64,000 nt of DNA from Setomelanomma holmii (GCA_010015745.1 ML978159.1:124001-188000); one strand, 5' to 3'; positions 32,308 through 44,997 are shown, counted from the stretch's first letter. A program made the numbers and translations. Notes: generated by a model from the letters alone, not told the origin.

Positions 32308-32797
32308 GGTGAAGAGAGCTGCTGCCAGCTACAGCCGACGAGTTGGTAGGAATGTGAGGGCGGGTCGTAGGAATGTCTTGCGCTCAGTATGGTTGGGAGG
32401 GCGCGTAGAATCTGAGGTGGATTTCGCCCAGTGGTAAAGAGAAGTTTGCAGCCGCAAGGTGCGCTTGTCGTGAAGCTCTCAGATTTGGCGGCTTTGAGAG
32501 ATGGAGCGTGCGTGTTGCGGAGAAACCCTGGACGGGAAGCTTTGGAAACGCCCGCTACCCTTCACCCCAAACGCCGACTTGCCGACGGATGGACTTATGA
32601 CATCGCGATCTTCGCCGTGCGTCTGCCCTTACAGTCAGGGTCCAAAACTACACCACGAACGTGCTTCCCTCAAATCACGGCGACCACACCAAAGTGGCTT
32701 GAACGAGGGGAAGACTCAAAGCGAATATCGTCTCCGCAGCACCTCCGCGACCGATCCCCACGAACAACTCCATGGCCAGGTAGCAGCTTCCTCAGCG
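32308..32797. promoter_or_regulatory. Shared upstream region of RXT2 and TRAPPC11
   Basis: 490 bp separate the divergent start codons. The open frame upstream of the TRAPPC11 ATG on the plus strand (from 32501) is in the same frame but unlike the family N-terminus, so I treat it as leader. No factor site assigned. Confidence 0.5.
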
Positions 32798-35700
32798 ATG
32801 GAGGCATACCCCCCACAATATGTCCAGCACAACCTCCCTTTCATAGTGCTCTCCGGCCTAGGGACGAGTGCAGAGCTCGACTCTCCTTCGCCGGTTCAGG
32901 ATGTGCTCCCGGGTAGAGCTGTGACGACCATCAGCTCAGAAATACCAGCAATCACGGGCGATCGCGCAGACACGCTGTTGAAAGACTTCCTCGGCACGGA
33001 TGCAACCAATGCGCCATGGAACGGGCGGTCATTCAGTCGCCAAGGTCTATCCAATGGGTTCGGGATACGGGCAGTCGGGAGGGTAGGTCAGGCGTCTCCA
33101 TAGTGCGACTTGAGGAAGACATGCTCACTTCTCGTAGAATTTCCAGCTGCCCCCAAAGAAGGCGGATGCGCCCACCACATCCGCCACAACCCCTCCTAGC
33201 AGTCCCACAATCGCTACAGCGACCTCATGGGCACTGCACTCGCCCATATCTCCGCTCTCTCCTGCAGCTGCTATCTTCCCAGACGGTGTCATTGCTCCTT
33301 CCTGGGTCGCCAAACACCAAGACTACGTGCCTTCCGTCTTCATCTCCTTCTTTGAGTTCAACACCGACCCCATCACCAACAGCTTGCACGACAACCAGCT
33401 GAAAACCGAGATCAACAGAATCAAGGGTCAGATACAAAAGTCGGAGTACCGCACGCGCTACGTGGTTGTGTTACTGAGTGACAAGACAATATTAGAAGCG
33501 CCAGATATAGAAGAACGACTAGCCAATATCCGACGTACCACCGGCCTCGACCCCAAGAACTCGCTCTTCTTTCTCCCACCTAACACTTCACCAGTCGAAA
33601 TAAGAGCCTTTGTCACATCCGTGCTGTCCACTCTGCTCCCTATATGTGTCGAGTACTACCGGGACCTGACAAAACATGCGAGGCGAAAGAAGGGCAGAGG
33701 CACTATACCTCCTCCAACGGCTCCGCCCACACGTGGGACGTCGCAAACACTGTCGCATCCGGGCTGGGGCGTCCGTTATGACTTCAAGCTCGGCGTGTTT
33801 GCAGAGTTTCGCCAAGAGATGGACGCGGCGCAACGACACTACAACTTTGCTCTAGAGGCTCTGTTCGGTCCTGAGGGTCTCTTCGAAACAACCGCAAGCT
33901 GGTCGCCAAGGTGGGACGAGATACGCTTATTGGCTGATGTGGTCGCCCTTCGACACATTCGCTGCCAATTGTGGAACAATTACCCTACTTCAGCCGCACA
34001 GACATGGTTGAGGTACAAGATCCGACTACGTGATGTCTTGGATCGTCGAGGTAAGGGAACCTCGAATTATGGTTGGCAAGCGTGGGAGTCCAGGTGGGCT
34101 CAGGTCATGGCCCAAATCATCCAGCGAACAGAAATGCCCATTTTCCGTATCGCGCAACGGCAAGCAGACCCTCCGGGCGACGGCGTCAACGCAGTCTACG
34201 CACTTCCCGAAAAGCAGTTTCCAATTGGCGAAAGACTGCCTCCCTGGGAGCTCTTGCATCATGCCGGCTACTGGCAGAAGCTGTCGGCCGATCACGCAAG
34301 AAGGAGGCTGATCTTGGCGCGAGATATGCCTGAGGAAGACCGCACTCCTCCAGGCATGTCGCCAGCTACGAGGGTCTCAAATCGGAATCAAATTTACGAT
34401 AACTATTTGGTACCACAACCACACGAAGAACTGCCTTTGCTTGGTGTGGCCGGCGGCTTTGAGCATTGGAAGGACATATCCACGAAGCTGCGTGCCTCGA
34501 TAAGCGAATTCAAAGCCCGAGGACAACATCGGAAAGCGGATCAGCTTCAACTAGATGTTGCCAGAACATTGCTTCATGTCAAGCGATTTGATGATGCTTT
34601 CAAAGTACTCGTGCCTCTCTGGCAGTCAATGTCATGGAGGAAAGAGGGCTGGTGGGCACTCATATCTGAAGTTCTCTGGGCTTTGCATGAGTGCGCACTG
34701 CGGGTCGGAGATCGGGAATCTTATCTAGCCACGGAATGGGAGCTATACGGTCATTGTGAGTCCTGCATGAAGTGCGAACTTTCAATCACTAAATGGGATA
34801 GTGATCCCTGGCAAGCCCAGATACACGCACAATTTGATGGCGTGCTTGGATGCCTTCTCTCAGGACGATTCGACGGCCGATAAAGTTATGGTCAGGCTTG
34901 ACACTAAGGAACGGTTGTCGTGCCGTATGTCCTCCACCGCAAGTGTACGAGAGATTTGGCTAACGCAATGATGCAGTGAACGCAAGTTTTGCCTTCTCTG
35001 CAACTGAGGGCAACGTGGGTGAACCACTTCGCTCGCAGATTGTTGTCCGGTCAAGTGCAAGATCTGGCTCTGCATCCATAACTTTGTCGTCTTTGACATT
35101 TCAATGCAAAGGAGGCGTAAGCGAAGTTGAATTGACGCACAATCCTGATAGTATCAGGTCGGGCAGCGATGCCCCGACCATTGATGAGCTTGTGCTTCAA
35201 GAAAGCGTAGTCCAGGGTCAAAAGCCGCACTGGTCTGGCATAGCTGACTTGATCATACTGCCTGGTCAAACCAAGATCTACAATTTCATGCTCACATTTC
35301 GCGAAGCTGGGGACATAGATATAAGCAACAGCATGTTCGCGGTCAGCACAACTCGCTTCGAGCTCACCTGCTCCAGCCTGGACCTCCTCGACGACCAACA
35401 GTCCCCTGCTTGGTGGACCAAGTCAGACTCTGGTATCAAACCTCGGAAAGTCAAGGGTGGCGCCACCACCACGATCAAGATCATGCCTAAGCCACCAAAG
35501 ATGGAAATTAGGCTCCCGGACGTGCGACCTCAATACTTCACGGATGAGCCTGTAACGGTGGCTATTGAGATAGTGAACCTGGAAGAAGAAGATACAGAAG
35601 CGGTGCTCGAGATACGATTGCTAGGTCGTACAAAGGACACTCTAGGATACTCGTGGCTTGATCGCCCGGCGTCATCGCCGATGAAGGAAGTTCCGCCTGC

Positions 35701-36718
35701 TCTTGACGGTTCTACAGACATGGGCCTACCTGGCCACGTCGTTGGTAGGCTAGCTCAGGGTGCCAAAACGACGGAGAGGATACGCTTCATCGCGCCGCCT
35801 GATCCAGCAGACTATGCACTGGAGGTCAAAGTCTTGTATCATCTGCTTAGCGACCGCGATGTACCAATCTCGAAGATCATGATTGCCGATCTCGTTTTCA
35901 ACGCGCCGTTCGAGGCCAGTTACGACTTGAACGCTCGAGTACATCCAGCACCATGGCCGAGCTACTTTGAGCTTCAAGAGGCGGAGAGCAATCTCAATCC
36001 AGAGTCTACCGATGCATTTGGCATAGCGCAGAACTGGGGACTAAAGGCCAAGGTTGCATCTTTTGCGGACGAGCAGCTTGTGGTCAAAGATCTCTTCGTG
36101 CAAGTGCACGGAGTCCATGGGGGTGCAACCTGCGATGTCACGAAGGAGTTTGAGATTGGGGGTCTGGTAGTGGAACCTCAGATCTTAACGGAGTGGTCAT
36201 TCAGCCTCGACGTGCGCAAGAATAACCTCGAAGAACGCCGCGCGACAGCGCTCGACACGACTCTCAACATCACATGGCAGCGCACTTCCGTACCTGATGC
36301 GCGAGACGTGACATCTTCATTGCCAATACCGCGCATCCAGATACCGTCCAGCGAACCTCGTGTGCTGGCATCCGCGCAGCTTTCGAGCACTGTAGACTCT
36401 CTCGTGCATCTTGATTACACCTTAGAGAACCCGACTATGCACTTCTTGACTTTCGAATTGAACATGGAAGCCAGCGAAGAGTTCGGGTTCAGCGGCTCGA
36501 AGCTTAGGACCTTGCATCTGCTGCCTATGAGCAGACAGACTGTACGGTTCAACCTGTATCCATTGGTGAGAGGCGCCTGGATATCGCCAGCTCTGAAAGT
36601 CATGGACAGGTACTTTAACAAGTCGTTGAAGGTACAGGCGACGGAAGGACTGCGGATGGACAAGAAAGGCGTTAGTATTTGGATACCTGGAGAGAGCACT
36701 GATACGCCACAACTTTAA
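32798..36718 (+). CDS. TRAPPC11: TRAPP complex subunit TRAPPC11 (foie gras/gryzun)
   Basis: Subunit of a TRAPP tethering/Rab-GEF complex in ER-Golgi traffic and autophagy. Exons 32798-33082, 33138-34755, 34802-34924 and 34977-36718 give 1255 aa, the usual fungal length. The N-terminus is MEAYPPQYVQHNLPFIVLSG. After intron 1, SPISPLSPAAAIFPDGVIAP and VFISFFEF precede the foie-gras domain (RTRYVVVLLSDKTILE; YDFKLGVFAEFRQEMDAAQ; QLWNNYPTSAAQTWLRYKIR; PWELLHHAGYWQKLSADHA). The C-terminal gryzun domain begins around residue 680 (LNASFAFSATEGNVGEPLRS; LPGQTKIYNFMLTFREAGDI). The 46 nt intron 34756-34801 is easily missed because the frame stays open through it; splicing restores ELYGHLIPGKP and leads correctly into exon 4. 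It is divergent from RXT2. Confidence 0.92.
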
Positions 36719-37084
36719 AGCGCTGCAATACGCTTAATCTGCAGTATAATGTAGAAGTTTATGAGACTCAATGACATCGACGCTACATGCCCTCATGGCA
36801 TACTCTCCTTGCTTTGCTTGTTGCTGTGTTTCCAATGTGATGAATTTGCTCCTCGTTGATAGGCGCGGAGGTTGGAAGCGATCTCGGTGGTCCGACCCAC
36901 CGTGTCGTCGGGTCGTTGCGGTCTTTGTACAACGTCATGCATATTTTCCGCAACAACGCAGTGCAGTGGAACTGCGCGCCGTCTTGAATCTACACAGAGG
37001 TCGCGCACACCTGACATCTCTTGCAATATGCAGAGCACGCCCTTGCATCACTGCCATATCGATTGAATGACTGCAGGTGCGGAA
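36719..37084. other. Short intergenic region TRAPPC11 to HEM25
   Basis: 366 bp tandem-gene spacer. It must contain the TRAPPC11 3' end and the HEM25 promoter. Small ORFs here have no recognisable content. Confidence 0.5.
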
Positions 37085-38135
37085 ATGTCCAATGGTGACA
37101 CAGCGAAGCGCGCATCGTCGTCCTGTAAGCTCCTCCTCCTTGAAGCCAGGACGCACGAAACACTATATAAATCTATCGACCTTTAGCACAGTACTTACAC
37201 GTCTCGCAGTTCACTTCTTCGCCGGTCTCAGCTCCGGTGTTCTCTCCGCCGTTCTTCTCCAGCCAGCCGATCTCCTCAAGACGCGGGTGCAGCAGTCGCG
37301 AGCAAGCACACTTTTCGGCACGATTCGGTCGATTGCGAATGGACCGAAGCCCATACAGCAATTCTGGCGCGGCACATTGCCCAGCACACTGCGCACAGGA
37401 TGCGGGTCTGCAATATACTTCTCCAGCCTGAACGCGCTGCGACGACGAGCTAGCCTGATCGCGGCAGGACGCGGCGATGCAGTTTTCACAGGAGGAGAGC
37501 ACTCGAGCTCGCTGCCGAAGCTGAGCAACACGGCAAACTTGGCGACTGGAGCTTTTGCGCGGACATGGGCGGGGTTCATCATGATGCCAATAACAGTGCT
37601 CAAAGTGCGGTACGAGAGTAATCTGTACTCGTACAATTCGCTCTTCTCGGCATCGCGAGACATCTTCCGCACAGAGGGCATGAAAGGCTTCTTCGCCGGC
37701 TTTGGCGCAACGGCAGTCCGCGACGCGCCGTACGCAGGTCTCTACGTACTCTTCTACGAACAATCGAAGCGAAAGCTCTCCACTCTCGCGACCAAGATTG
37801 AAGAGAAATCTGGCGCGAGTACGAAGCTATCAAGCAGCACTTCGGCCGGCATCAACTTCCTATCTGGTGTCACGGCGGCTGGTCTAGGCACCACCTTTAC
37901 AAACCCCTTCGATGCGATCAAAACGCGGATACAGCTGATGCCAGATCGCTACGGGAACATGGTACACGCGGCGAAAAAAATGTTCGCAGAGGAGGGCGCG
38001 AGGAGCTTCTTCGACGGACTGGGGATTCGAATTGTGAGGAAGGCCATTAGCAGTGCGCTGGCTTGGACGGTGTACGAGGAGCTGATCCGGCGAGCGGAAC
38101 GCGAGTGGAAGGAGGTTGTCAAAGAGAAAATCTAA
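37085..38135 (+). CDS. HEM25: Mitochondrial glycine carrier Hem25/SLC25A38
   Basis: Inner-membrane carrier importing glycine into mitochondria for the first step of heme synthesis. Exon 1 (37085-37124, MSNGDTAKRASSS) is joined by an 85 nt intron to exon 2 (37210-38135), giving 321 aa and restoring FHFFAGLSSGVLSAVLLQPA. Three mitochondrial-carrier signatures are present in tandem: QPADLLKTR, MPITVLKVR and NPFDAIKTR, each opening one of three roughly 100-residue repeats with two membrane helices. RGTLPSTLRTGCGSAIYF and GLGIRIVRKAISSALAWTVY are typical of the Hem25 branch. Reading the second exon upstream without splicing gives a spurious N-terminus from 37077 with no ATG. Confidence 0.93.
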
Positions 38136-39378
38136 TGTACGATTTATGTGTATGATGTATGCATGCGCGGCGTTGCTACGGCGAAAAGCGTGCTTAGGCA
38201 TTGATTACCACGCCGCTCTTGAGCAGTTTTACAGCAGACACATGGCATACCATGTACCTATCGTCTTTGGTATGACGCTCGTGCTTGCGAGTGAAAGCAA
38301 ATCAACATACTACGGCCACGCTCCTTGTATTGCAGCGAGAAAGGGCCGGTGTCGGGCTTCTCTGAGGCCTATCAGGCACCAGTCACCCCACCATGATTCA
38401 CGAACTGCCAGTGTCACTTTGTCGCCGAATCAGCGTATCCTTACACGCTCGATCGAGTAGTACTTGTGGCTCGAACGGCTGGCCAATGGTAGGCGTTGCA
38501 CGTGCTGTCTTACACAAGATCCTTACAGCAAGGGCTCGCGGCTTCGTCATCGCGTGCTGCTGCAGCAGGACATCTTGTTTCAATGCCCCCAAAAGACCAA
38601 CACAAATAGACCTAGCCGACGCAAGCTGGAGAGTTCATGTTCACATCTGCTTTCCCACAGCTTTGGATTGTGCGCAGACCGTGTTTGTAGATGAGGGTGC
38701 TACCGGTGAAACCCCGCCGGCAGCCGGAAGGCTATGCTCGCGGTGAAGGTTCGCAGAAGGGATGGCCTTATGGTCAGAGCCGCCCTGCCGCCGGTGAGTC
38801 GCGGGCAGCCAATCAGCAGATGCCGCTCGACCCTGGTTCCTCGCTCTTCGTTCGCAGGTTGGGCGAAGCGCCTGTCGCAACGGTCGAAGTTGGTGGTGTA
38901 ACCCAACATATGACGTAACCGGTGGAGGAAGTTGCTCGCGGGTGCGATGCCCACTTACCCAGCCTCAGCGTGAAGGTAATATCTACGCCACCTGCTCCCG
39001 GAGCATCCTTGGGTCCCAAGACACCAAGACTCAGTCCACCGTGCGCCTTCCCTGACAGTCAGACAGCGATAAATACGACGGCCGCACCACCCCGCACCAC
39101 CTCGACACACTCTTCCCCTGCCCACCTTGTTGCTCCCTTTGCCGGCCCACTTTGTATTCTTCGTTGCGACAGCCCACCCGCACTTGCGCTAGCAGCCAAG
39201 TAACCCCAGTCTGAGTAAGAGGATAACCGGTACGCTTATTATGCCGCCCGCCTGCCCCTCTGCATCCGCTCACATCAAGCTTTGCCCAGCAGATCCAACC
39301 CGAATTGCCCACGACACCCGCTGAGGCCACTGAGAGAATTTCCACCGCCTTCGCCCATTAAGGGTACAGAGCACCGCC
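38136..39378. other. Intergenic region upstream of the DUF3824 gene
   Basis: No supported gene. The segment next to 39379 is C/T-rich (39100-39370), typical of a strong fungal promoter/leader. Confidence 0.45.
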
Positions 39379-41142
39379 ATGTCCGAGTACAGCTACGCCG
39401 ATGCGCCGCGTCGGTCGCACCGCACTCGGGAGCCTGAATACGTCACCGAGACGACGTACATTGAGCGCGGCGGCCGCGGGGCTCCGCCCATCCGCGATCT
39501 TGTCTACCGCCCACGTGAGGACAGCATCGAGGACATTCCGCGCGAATTCCCACCCGGCAGCGAGTACAGACAGACCAAGTACCGCGAGGAATATGCACCC
39601 CGCCGCACCCGCTCAGTGAATCGCGGTGACTACTACGACCGCTACGACCGAGGCCGCCGCCCGCGTGACCGCGACTACGACGACTACTCCGAGTACTCTG
39701 AACGCCCCAAGCCGTCCCGCCGCAAGTCCATCGTCGACCAAGTCAAGGACTTTGGCGAGGCAGCGGGTCTGGGAGGAGTCATCGGCGCAGTCACCGGCCG
39801 CAACCGCTCAAAGTCTCGAGACCGTCGCCGCGACGACCGCAATTACGACCGTGGCTATGATAGCGACAGGAACGGCTATCATGACGATCGTTCCCGCTAC
39901 GACTCAAGATCGCGCAGCCGCAGTCGAGGAGGTCGCAAGTCTGAGAAGTGGGAGCAGGCAGCCAAAGCCGCGCTCGTCGCTGGTGCTGTCGAGGCCTTTC
40001 GCAGCCGCAAGGTTGCAGGTCCATGGACGGGCGCAAAAGGCCAGCGCATTGCTACTGCTGCTCTCGGTGCCGCTGGTATCGATGGCCTGATCGACAGAGA
40101 TCCCGAGAAGCACGAGAAGCGACATGTCGTCGAGTCGGCCCTCGGTGGTCTCGCAGCCAGTCGCCTTGCCAATGGTTCCCGCTCGCGCTCTCGAGCTCGT
40201 GGCCGTGATGATTCCCCAGGCGGCCGCTCGCGGTCAAGGTCCAGGTCTATCTTCGGACGGTCTCGCTCCCGTGGACGCTCTCGCTCAAGTGAACGCGAAG
40301 GTGGAAACGGCCTCGCCAAGGTCGCTGGAACCGGTGCCGTCATCGCCGCAGGAAAGGCTCTGTACGACCGCGTACGCTCCAAGTCTCGCTCCAGGAAGGA
40401 ACGCTCGCGCTCTCGCTCCTCGAGCCGAGACAGCTACGTTCCCTCGCGCCGTGGAAACCGCCGCTCATACAGCCGAGGCCGTGGTATGGACGACGACTAC
40501 TCCCAGGCTCAGGGCAGAGCTAATACAGACCGCAGACTAGCGACCGCAGGTGGAGCGGGCGCCGGTGCTCTAGCAGCACAGAACAGAGGCGGGGATGGCG
40601 ATCGAAAGCAGGGATCTAGTTCGGATTCCGAGTCTTCGACCGACATGGAGGAAAAGCGCAAGAAGCTTAGAGGTAAGGAACTCCTTACTGCCGGTCTTGC
40701 AACGGTAGCCACGATCCACGCGGCACACGGCGTCTACTCGTCCATGGTAGCTTCGGAGAAGCGCCGCAAACTCGTGTCCGAGGGCGAAATGTCGCCCGAT
40801 GAAGCGAGGAAGCGCAAATCAAAGAATATGCTCCAGGACGCAGCGGCCGTCGGCATTGCCGCGCTGGGTATTAAGAGCGCGTACTCCGAGTGGAAGGAGA
40901 TGAATGAGCAGCGCCACAGCGTAAAGGAACTCGAGGCGCGCCGCCGCAAGAGGAGAAAGGCGAGGGAACGGAAAGAAAAGGAGGCCCGTTTGAATGCGCT
41001 GCAGGGCATGAATCAACCGAATGGCTTTGCTAATCCGTATGCGTACCCTGTAGCTGCCGCCCCGGTCTATCCTCCTACGTCCTATGCGGACGCGAATCCG
41101 TATGGTGCTATGCCGCCGCCGCCCATGGGGGCGCGGTATTAG
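39379..41142 (+). CDS. DUF3824-type Arg/Ser-rich fungal protein
   Basis: Single-exon 587 aa protein. The N-terminus (MSEYSYADAPRRSHRTREPE) and the first 130 residues are very rich in Arg, Tyr and Asp. Then RKSIVDQVKDFGEAAGLGGV and IGAVTGRNRSKSRDRR introduce repeated SRSRS/RGRSRS tracts alternating with small-residue helices such as KAALVAGAVEAFRSRK, RIATAALGAAGIDGLIDRD and VVESALGGLAASRLA. The C-terminal part has KNMLQDAAAVGIAALGIKSA, a basic RRRKRRKARERKEKE run and a Pro/Tyr-rich end. This pattern fits DUF3824 proteins of filamentous ascomycetes, whose function is not established. The glycine/alanine-rich helices may be membrane- or self-associating. The ATG at 39379 follows stops and a CCGCC context. 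Confidence 0.8.
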   Translation: MSEYSYADAPRRSHRTREPEYVTETTYIERGGRGAPPIRDLVYRPREDSIEDIPREFPPGSEYRQTKYREEYAPRRTRSVNRGDYYDRYDRGRRPRDRDYDDYSEYSERPKPSRRKSIVDQVKDFGEAAGLGGVIGAVTGRNRSKSRDRRRDDRNYDRGYDSDRNGYHDDRSRYDSRSRSRSRGGRKSEKWEQAAKAALVAGAVEAFRSRKVAGPWTGAKGQRIATAALGAAGIDGLIDRDPEKHEKRHVVESALGGLAASRLANGSRSRSRARGRDDSPGGRSRSRSRSIFGRSRSRGRSRSSEREGGNGLAKVAGTGAVIAAGKALYDRVRSKSRSRKERSRSRSSSRDSYVPSRRGNRRSYSRGRGMDDDYSQAQGRANTDRRLATAGGAGAGALAAQNRGGDGDRKQGSSSDSESSTDMEEKRKKLRGKELLTAGLATVATIHAAHGVYSSMVASEKRRKLVSEGEMSPDEARKRKSKNMLQDAAAVGIAALGIKSAYSEWKEMNEQRHSVKELEARRRKRRKARERKEKEARLNALQGMNQPNGFANPYAYPVAAAPVYPPTSYADANPYGAMPPPPMGARY

Positions 41143-42885
41143 TGACCTTCGGCTTGTTTTCCTTCATCAATGGTTTGGGGATGAGGTTTTTCGGCTGGGA
41201 TGGAATGGCTGAATGTACGGTCTTATACCAAGCCTTTTTATTTTTGATGAATCATTCTTGTTTTTTTGCATTTCATGTCCTTGTTTTCTTCTTGGATGAA
41301 GGGCATACGAATGAGGCATGGAATTGGGATGAAATGAGTCTTCTGGCTCGAGATATGAATGTAACGACTTACGACACGACATAGAAATGGTAACGATCTC
41401 ATTAAGTAACTTGAAATGTGTTCTTTGTTTGAATGGAAAGTGACGTGATGTTATCGAGCTAAGGGTCAACTACATTCCTCGCCTCCGACGCTACGGAAGG
41501 ACGGTGAGTTGCTTATTTGAACGACACTGCTCACGACGATGATTTTTCACGTGCCAGGACATTCGTGGTCGCTGCTTGTGCATCGGAGCATGTTAGACAC
41601 CAGTGCATATTCTAGCATAGCTCACACTGCATGTCGAAGCCTAGTGGCACCGAACTAAAATCCCAAACAGACGTACACATCAGATTTGAGTTTTGAGCGA
41701 AATACATGTCTACTGTCCTCCTGTCGGCTATCTCCGAGAACGACTCGTCGTATTTTATTCGAGGATGCTGTCCCATATCGATACCTAGGCAGATAGGTGC
41801 GCAGGACCGACCCGTAGCTCGGGCAGCTTTGGGCTGGGCGGCACAGGAAAGATGTCAAGGAGAGCTGGATGAGCTGGCAAGAATGGGCCTTTGGGACGCT
41901 GATGCTATATCGCGCTGGCAGGGTAGTCTTCAGAGCCCATCTTTGAGCGAATGAAGCAGTTGCGGAGGCCGCGCTGAACGGTGTGAAGTCGGGTGGCAAA
42001 ATGTGACATATCGGATACCATGTGGTTGGTCAAAGGGGTAATGCCGTGCAACACCAGTTGACAGCGTGTTGTTGCAGACCCGTCGACGTCTTGAAGTCCA
42101 AATAAGCGTGAGACATGTTCGAAACCTAACATTCGAGCTGTAGCGACAATGTTGCGCTGTTGTCTCTAAGACACTTGTTGAGGCGCATGTGAAAGGAGCA
42201 CGGCAGGATTTCCGAGATCGTGGTGCTAGACTTGCAGTTTCTGCTGGTGTGCTACCGGCGGGGTGGATATTCCACTCGCCATATCTTCAAAGTTCGATTC
42301 ATGGTCTTGACGGTGGAGATTAGCGAATACTCTGGTGGTGTGGTATGGAAGATCGCGAGTCGTTGGCTTGGGGTTTGGCGAAAACTTGTTCAGGAGCGGC
42401 ACTGCAGTCGGAGACGAGATCTGGATTCGATCTTCTCGGCCTTATCGAACTGTCAAGCATGAGTATTTTACTGAGAGACGACATGGAGCAGAATGCTTCG
42501 AGGGACCGGGGAATCCCGGGGCTCAGTGCATATGCAAGTTGCGGTGAGCTTTGTTGGTAGGCCTGTAGAGTCGGTGTACTTTTTCGGTAGGGACGGAGTC
42601 GGTGAAATTTTGCTGCATAATTCGACTGAGTGACATCTATGGCTTGGAGAGTCCGTGGCTGCTTCTTGGGTACTGCAATGTCAGGCATCAATATCCTGCC
42701 GGTGTTCTCTCTTGAACCTCGATGCCTAATGGTGCCCGAAGTGGTTGAACACTGTTGGTTGAAACGCGATGTTCAAGAAGATTCTAGCATGTAGATGTGA
42801 CTGGTCGTTTCCATTAATCGATCTGTGGCTTCGCGATAGGTAGTGAAGGCGCAGCTGGAGACGCAGGGTTTCGCTAAACTTTGCA

Positions 42886-42914
42886 GGGGGGTGGGGGGGG
42901 GGGGGGGGGGTGGG
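42886..42914 (+). repeat. Long poly-G tract
   Basis: On the plus strand this reads G6, T, G18, T, G3. It could form a G-quadruplex. The length may also be an assembly or sequencing uncertainty. Confidence 0.85.
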
Positions 42915-43933
42915 CCGAAGAGTCCTCAGGTGCGGCCCAGCCTTACTTTTACTTCAACGACAATCCGTGCATCTCACAGACAAGCCGGAAATTCTCTTCG
43001 TCTTTGACGTATGGTTTCCATAAAGGAGAGCTCTCTGATGCGGCGACCGCTCGTCGGACGGGATCGCCGGATGGCGACAGCTGATTTCAAAGTGTGGCTG
43101 TGTGTGGGTGGCGGAAAAGAGCGCAAATCATCGACTGCAACTCTTGTTCGCCAGCACAGATCAACAGTCCCAGCTGGTTTGCGGTATGTTGGGGTGTAGG
43201 TATGCTGGGAGACGTGGCCAAGGTAATGACAGGCGTCCTGCCTTCAAGATTGCGTTTCATGGTGAAGGCCGCGACACGGAGTCTTAGCATGAGACAGCGA
43301 GAGCGGACCTTGAGGATACCGAATTGGGCTCTATTATGCTTCCGCCGCGTGTTTTGTAAGCTGATCGAACTGGTTCGGCCTATCTTCTCGTATGGTTCGC
43401 CTTCGGTGTGGTTGACTGCTGAACGAGCCGTTGCGACTGGTGGACGTGTCATGCAGATTATGGTGGCTGACCATTCTTCTGACGTACATAGCTGGACCGA
43501 GTCCTGGCTCTTAAAAGCTTCCATTGCCCTTCCGTTGTTTGGTTCCTTGGTTGTGAATGACTGTGAGGTATGGAGCCCGGCGGTGAATCAGTAGTGCGAG
43601 AAAACTTGAGCCTACCTCTTTCTCTATTCGCTACCTACCCAGGTAGCTAGGCCTATTATCTGGAGTGAGTCACCCATCTCGAAAGCTAAGAGGCAGTAGA
43701 GGTTGGCCCGGTGTATGTGTAGCATAAGAATCACATTCAACGAGCGGTGAGAGCCCTGTATGGGCAGGGACAAGGATGTGAGCCAAGATACGCTTATGTG
43801 TGCGATACCATGATACATTAACAGGACAGGAGGACTCCACGCTTGGACAAAAGGAAAGTCCTTACAATACCCAAAGCAAGATCAAAATCGTGGCTCTGCT
43901 GCCACCACACCCAACCAAGCGCCAGCATTGCTG

Positions 43934-43954
43934 CTCTCTCTCTCTCTCTCTCTC
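43934..43954. repeat. CT dinucleotide microsatellite
   Basis: About ten uninterrupted CT units. Confidence 0.85.
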
Positions 43955-44997
43955 GCTGACGCCCATAACGACCGCTGCTTCTCAACGTCCTACTGCAGCC
44001 TGCCTTCGTTGCACCAAGGCAGAGGTGGCACGAGCGCCCCTCACTTGGTGTTGCTCCTCTCCAAAGGTCGATCGTTGCGAGAGGGATGGCTCGAGAAGTG
44101 AAGCGAAGCCGTCGATGATCCTTGCCCGTTTATCGCGAACGGAGTCCACAGGCCGCGAAGGACGTCGGAGCGACTGGTAGGCTTGCGGTGGCTTGTGTGG
44201 GGAGGCTCGTGCTGAGGAGGTCGTCCTCTGACCTGGACTATTGGATCCAAAGGGTCCGCTCACGCGTTTGCCTAGCGGCCGCCGGTCTTAACGTTAACCC
44301 TCAACCTCGTCTTCACCACGTCGATGCCTCCACCCACCATGCCATCTCAAGACGGCCTGTGTACTACAGCACGTGATGGTTTCTCCGAACACATCTCCTC
44401 ACCGCTGTTGTACATGCCAAGGACCCTCGAGGATATGCCGCAGATGTAGGCAGACCCAGCTATAAAGGCGGCAGCCAGCCGCCTAACCGTCCGCGACGCG
44501 ATCCTGAGACCTCACCAAAACACACCAGTACAAATTACCCGCCCCCTCCCCCCTCCCATTCCCCCTTCCTTCCCAACGTATGGCACCATAACGAGGGCCA
44601 GATCTTTCGTTGTCGTTTTCCGTCATCACAACACGGCGCCTTGTGTGCCCACGCCGTGCCGTTGCCCGTTTCCCGTCACCAGAACCCTCGATCCAGGTTC
44701 AAGTAAGGAACGGAAGTCGCTATCCACGAGTACGAAAGAAACATCAGCGATGATTCATCAACATTAAAGAGCGTCCAACGTCATCAAAAAAGGAAAGTCA
44801 TCGATCCCCATCATCCCAAACCGGCCCCCGATTCCTGGATACGCAGAGGAAGAGACATCGCAAGAGACAGGACATGGGCAGGAGGAGGTTGTCGACAGGA
44901 CGGTCAAACGCAGGACGCATGGCAACGGGCATGTCCAGATTTCCCCGGGTCAGTTCGTAGCCTTCAAGCATTGAAAGTCAAGCGGATCCGTCCGACC

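Larger units (their letters stand above)
41143..44997. other. Long gene-poor region with homopolymer and microsatellite
   Basis: 3.9 kb without a gene I can support. It contains the DUF3824 3' flank, a long G tract (42886-42914) and a CT microsatellite (43934-43954). The overlapping frames 43087-43524 (-) and 43094-43594 (+) are open on opposite strands and neither shows a motif. The stretch 44460-44990 is likely the 3' flank of the C2H2 gene. Confidence 0.4.

Noticed and set aside
43087..43594. Opposing ORFs of about 145 and 166 codons on both strands
   Set aside because: Both strands open over the same DNA and neither has a motif, so neither could be supported.
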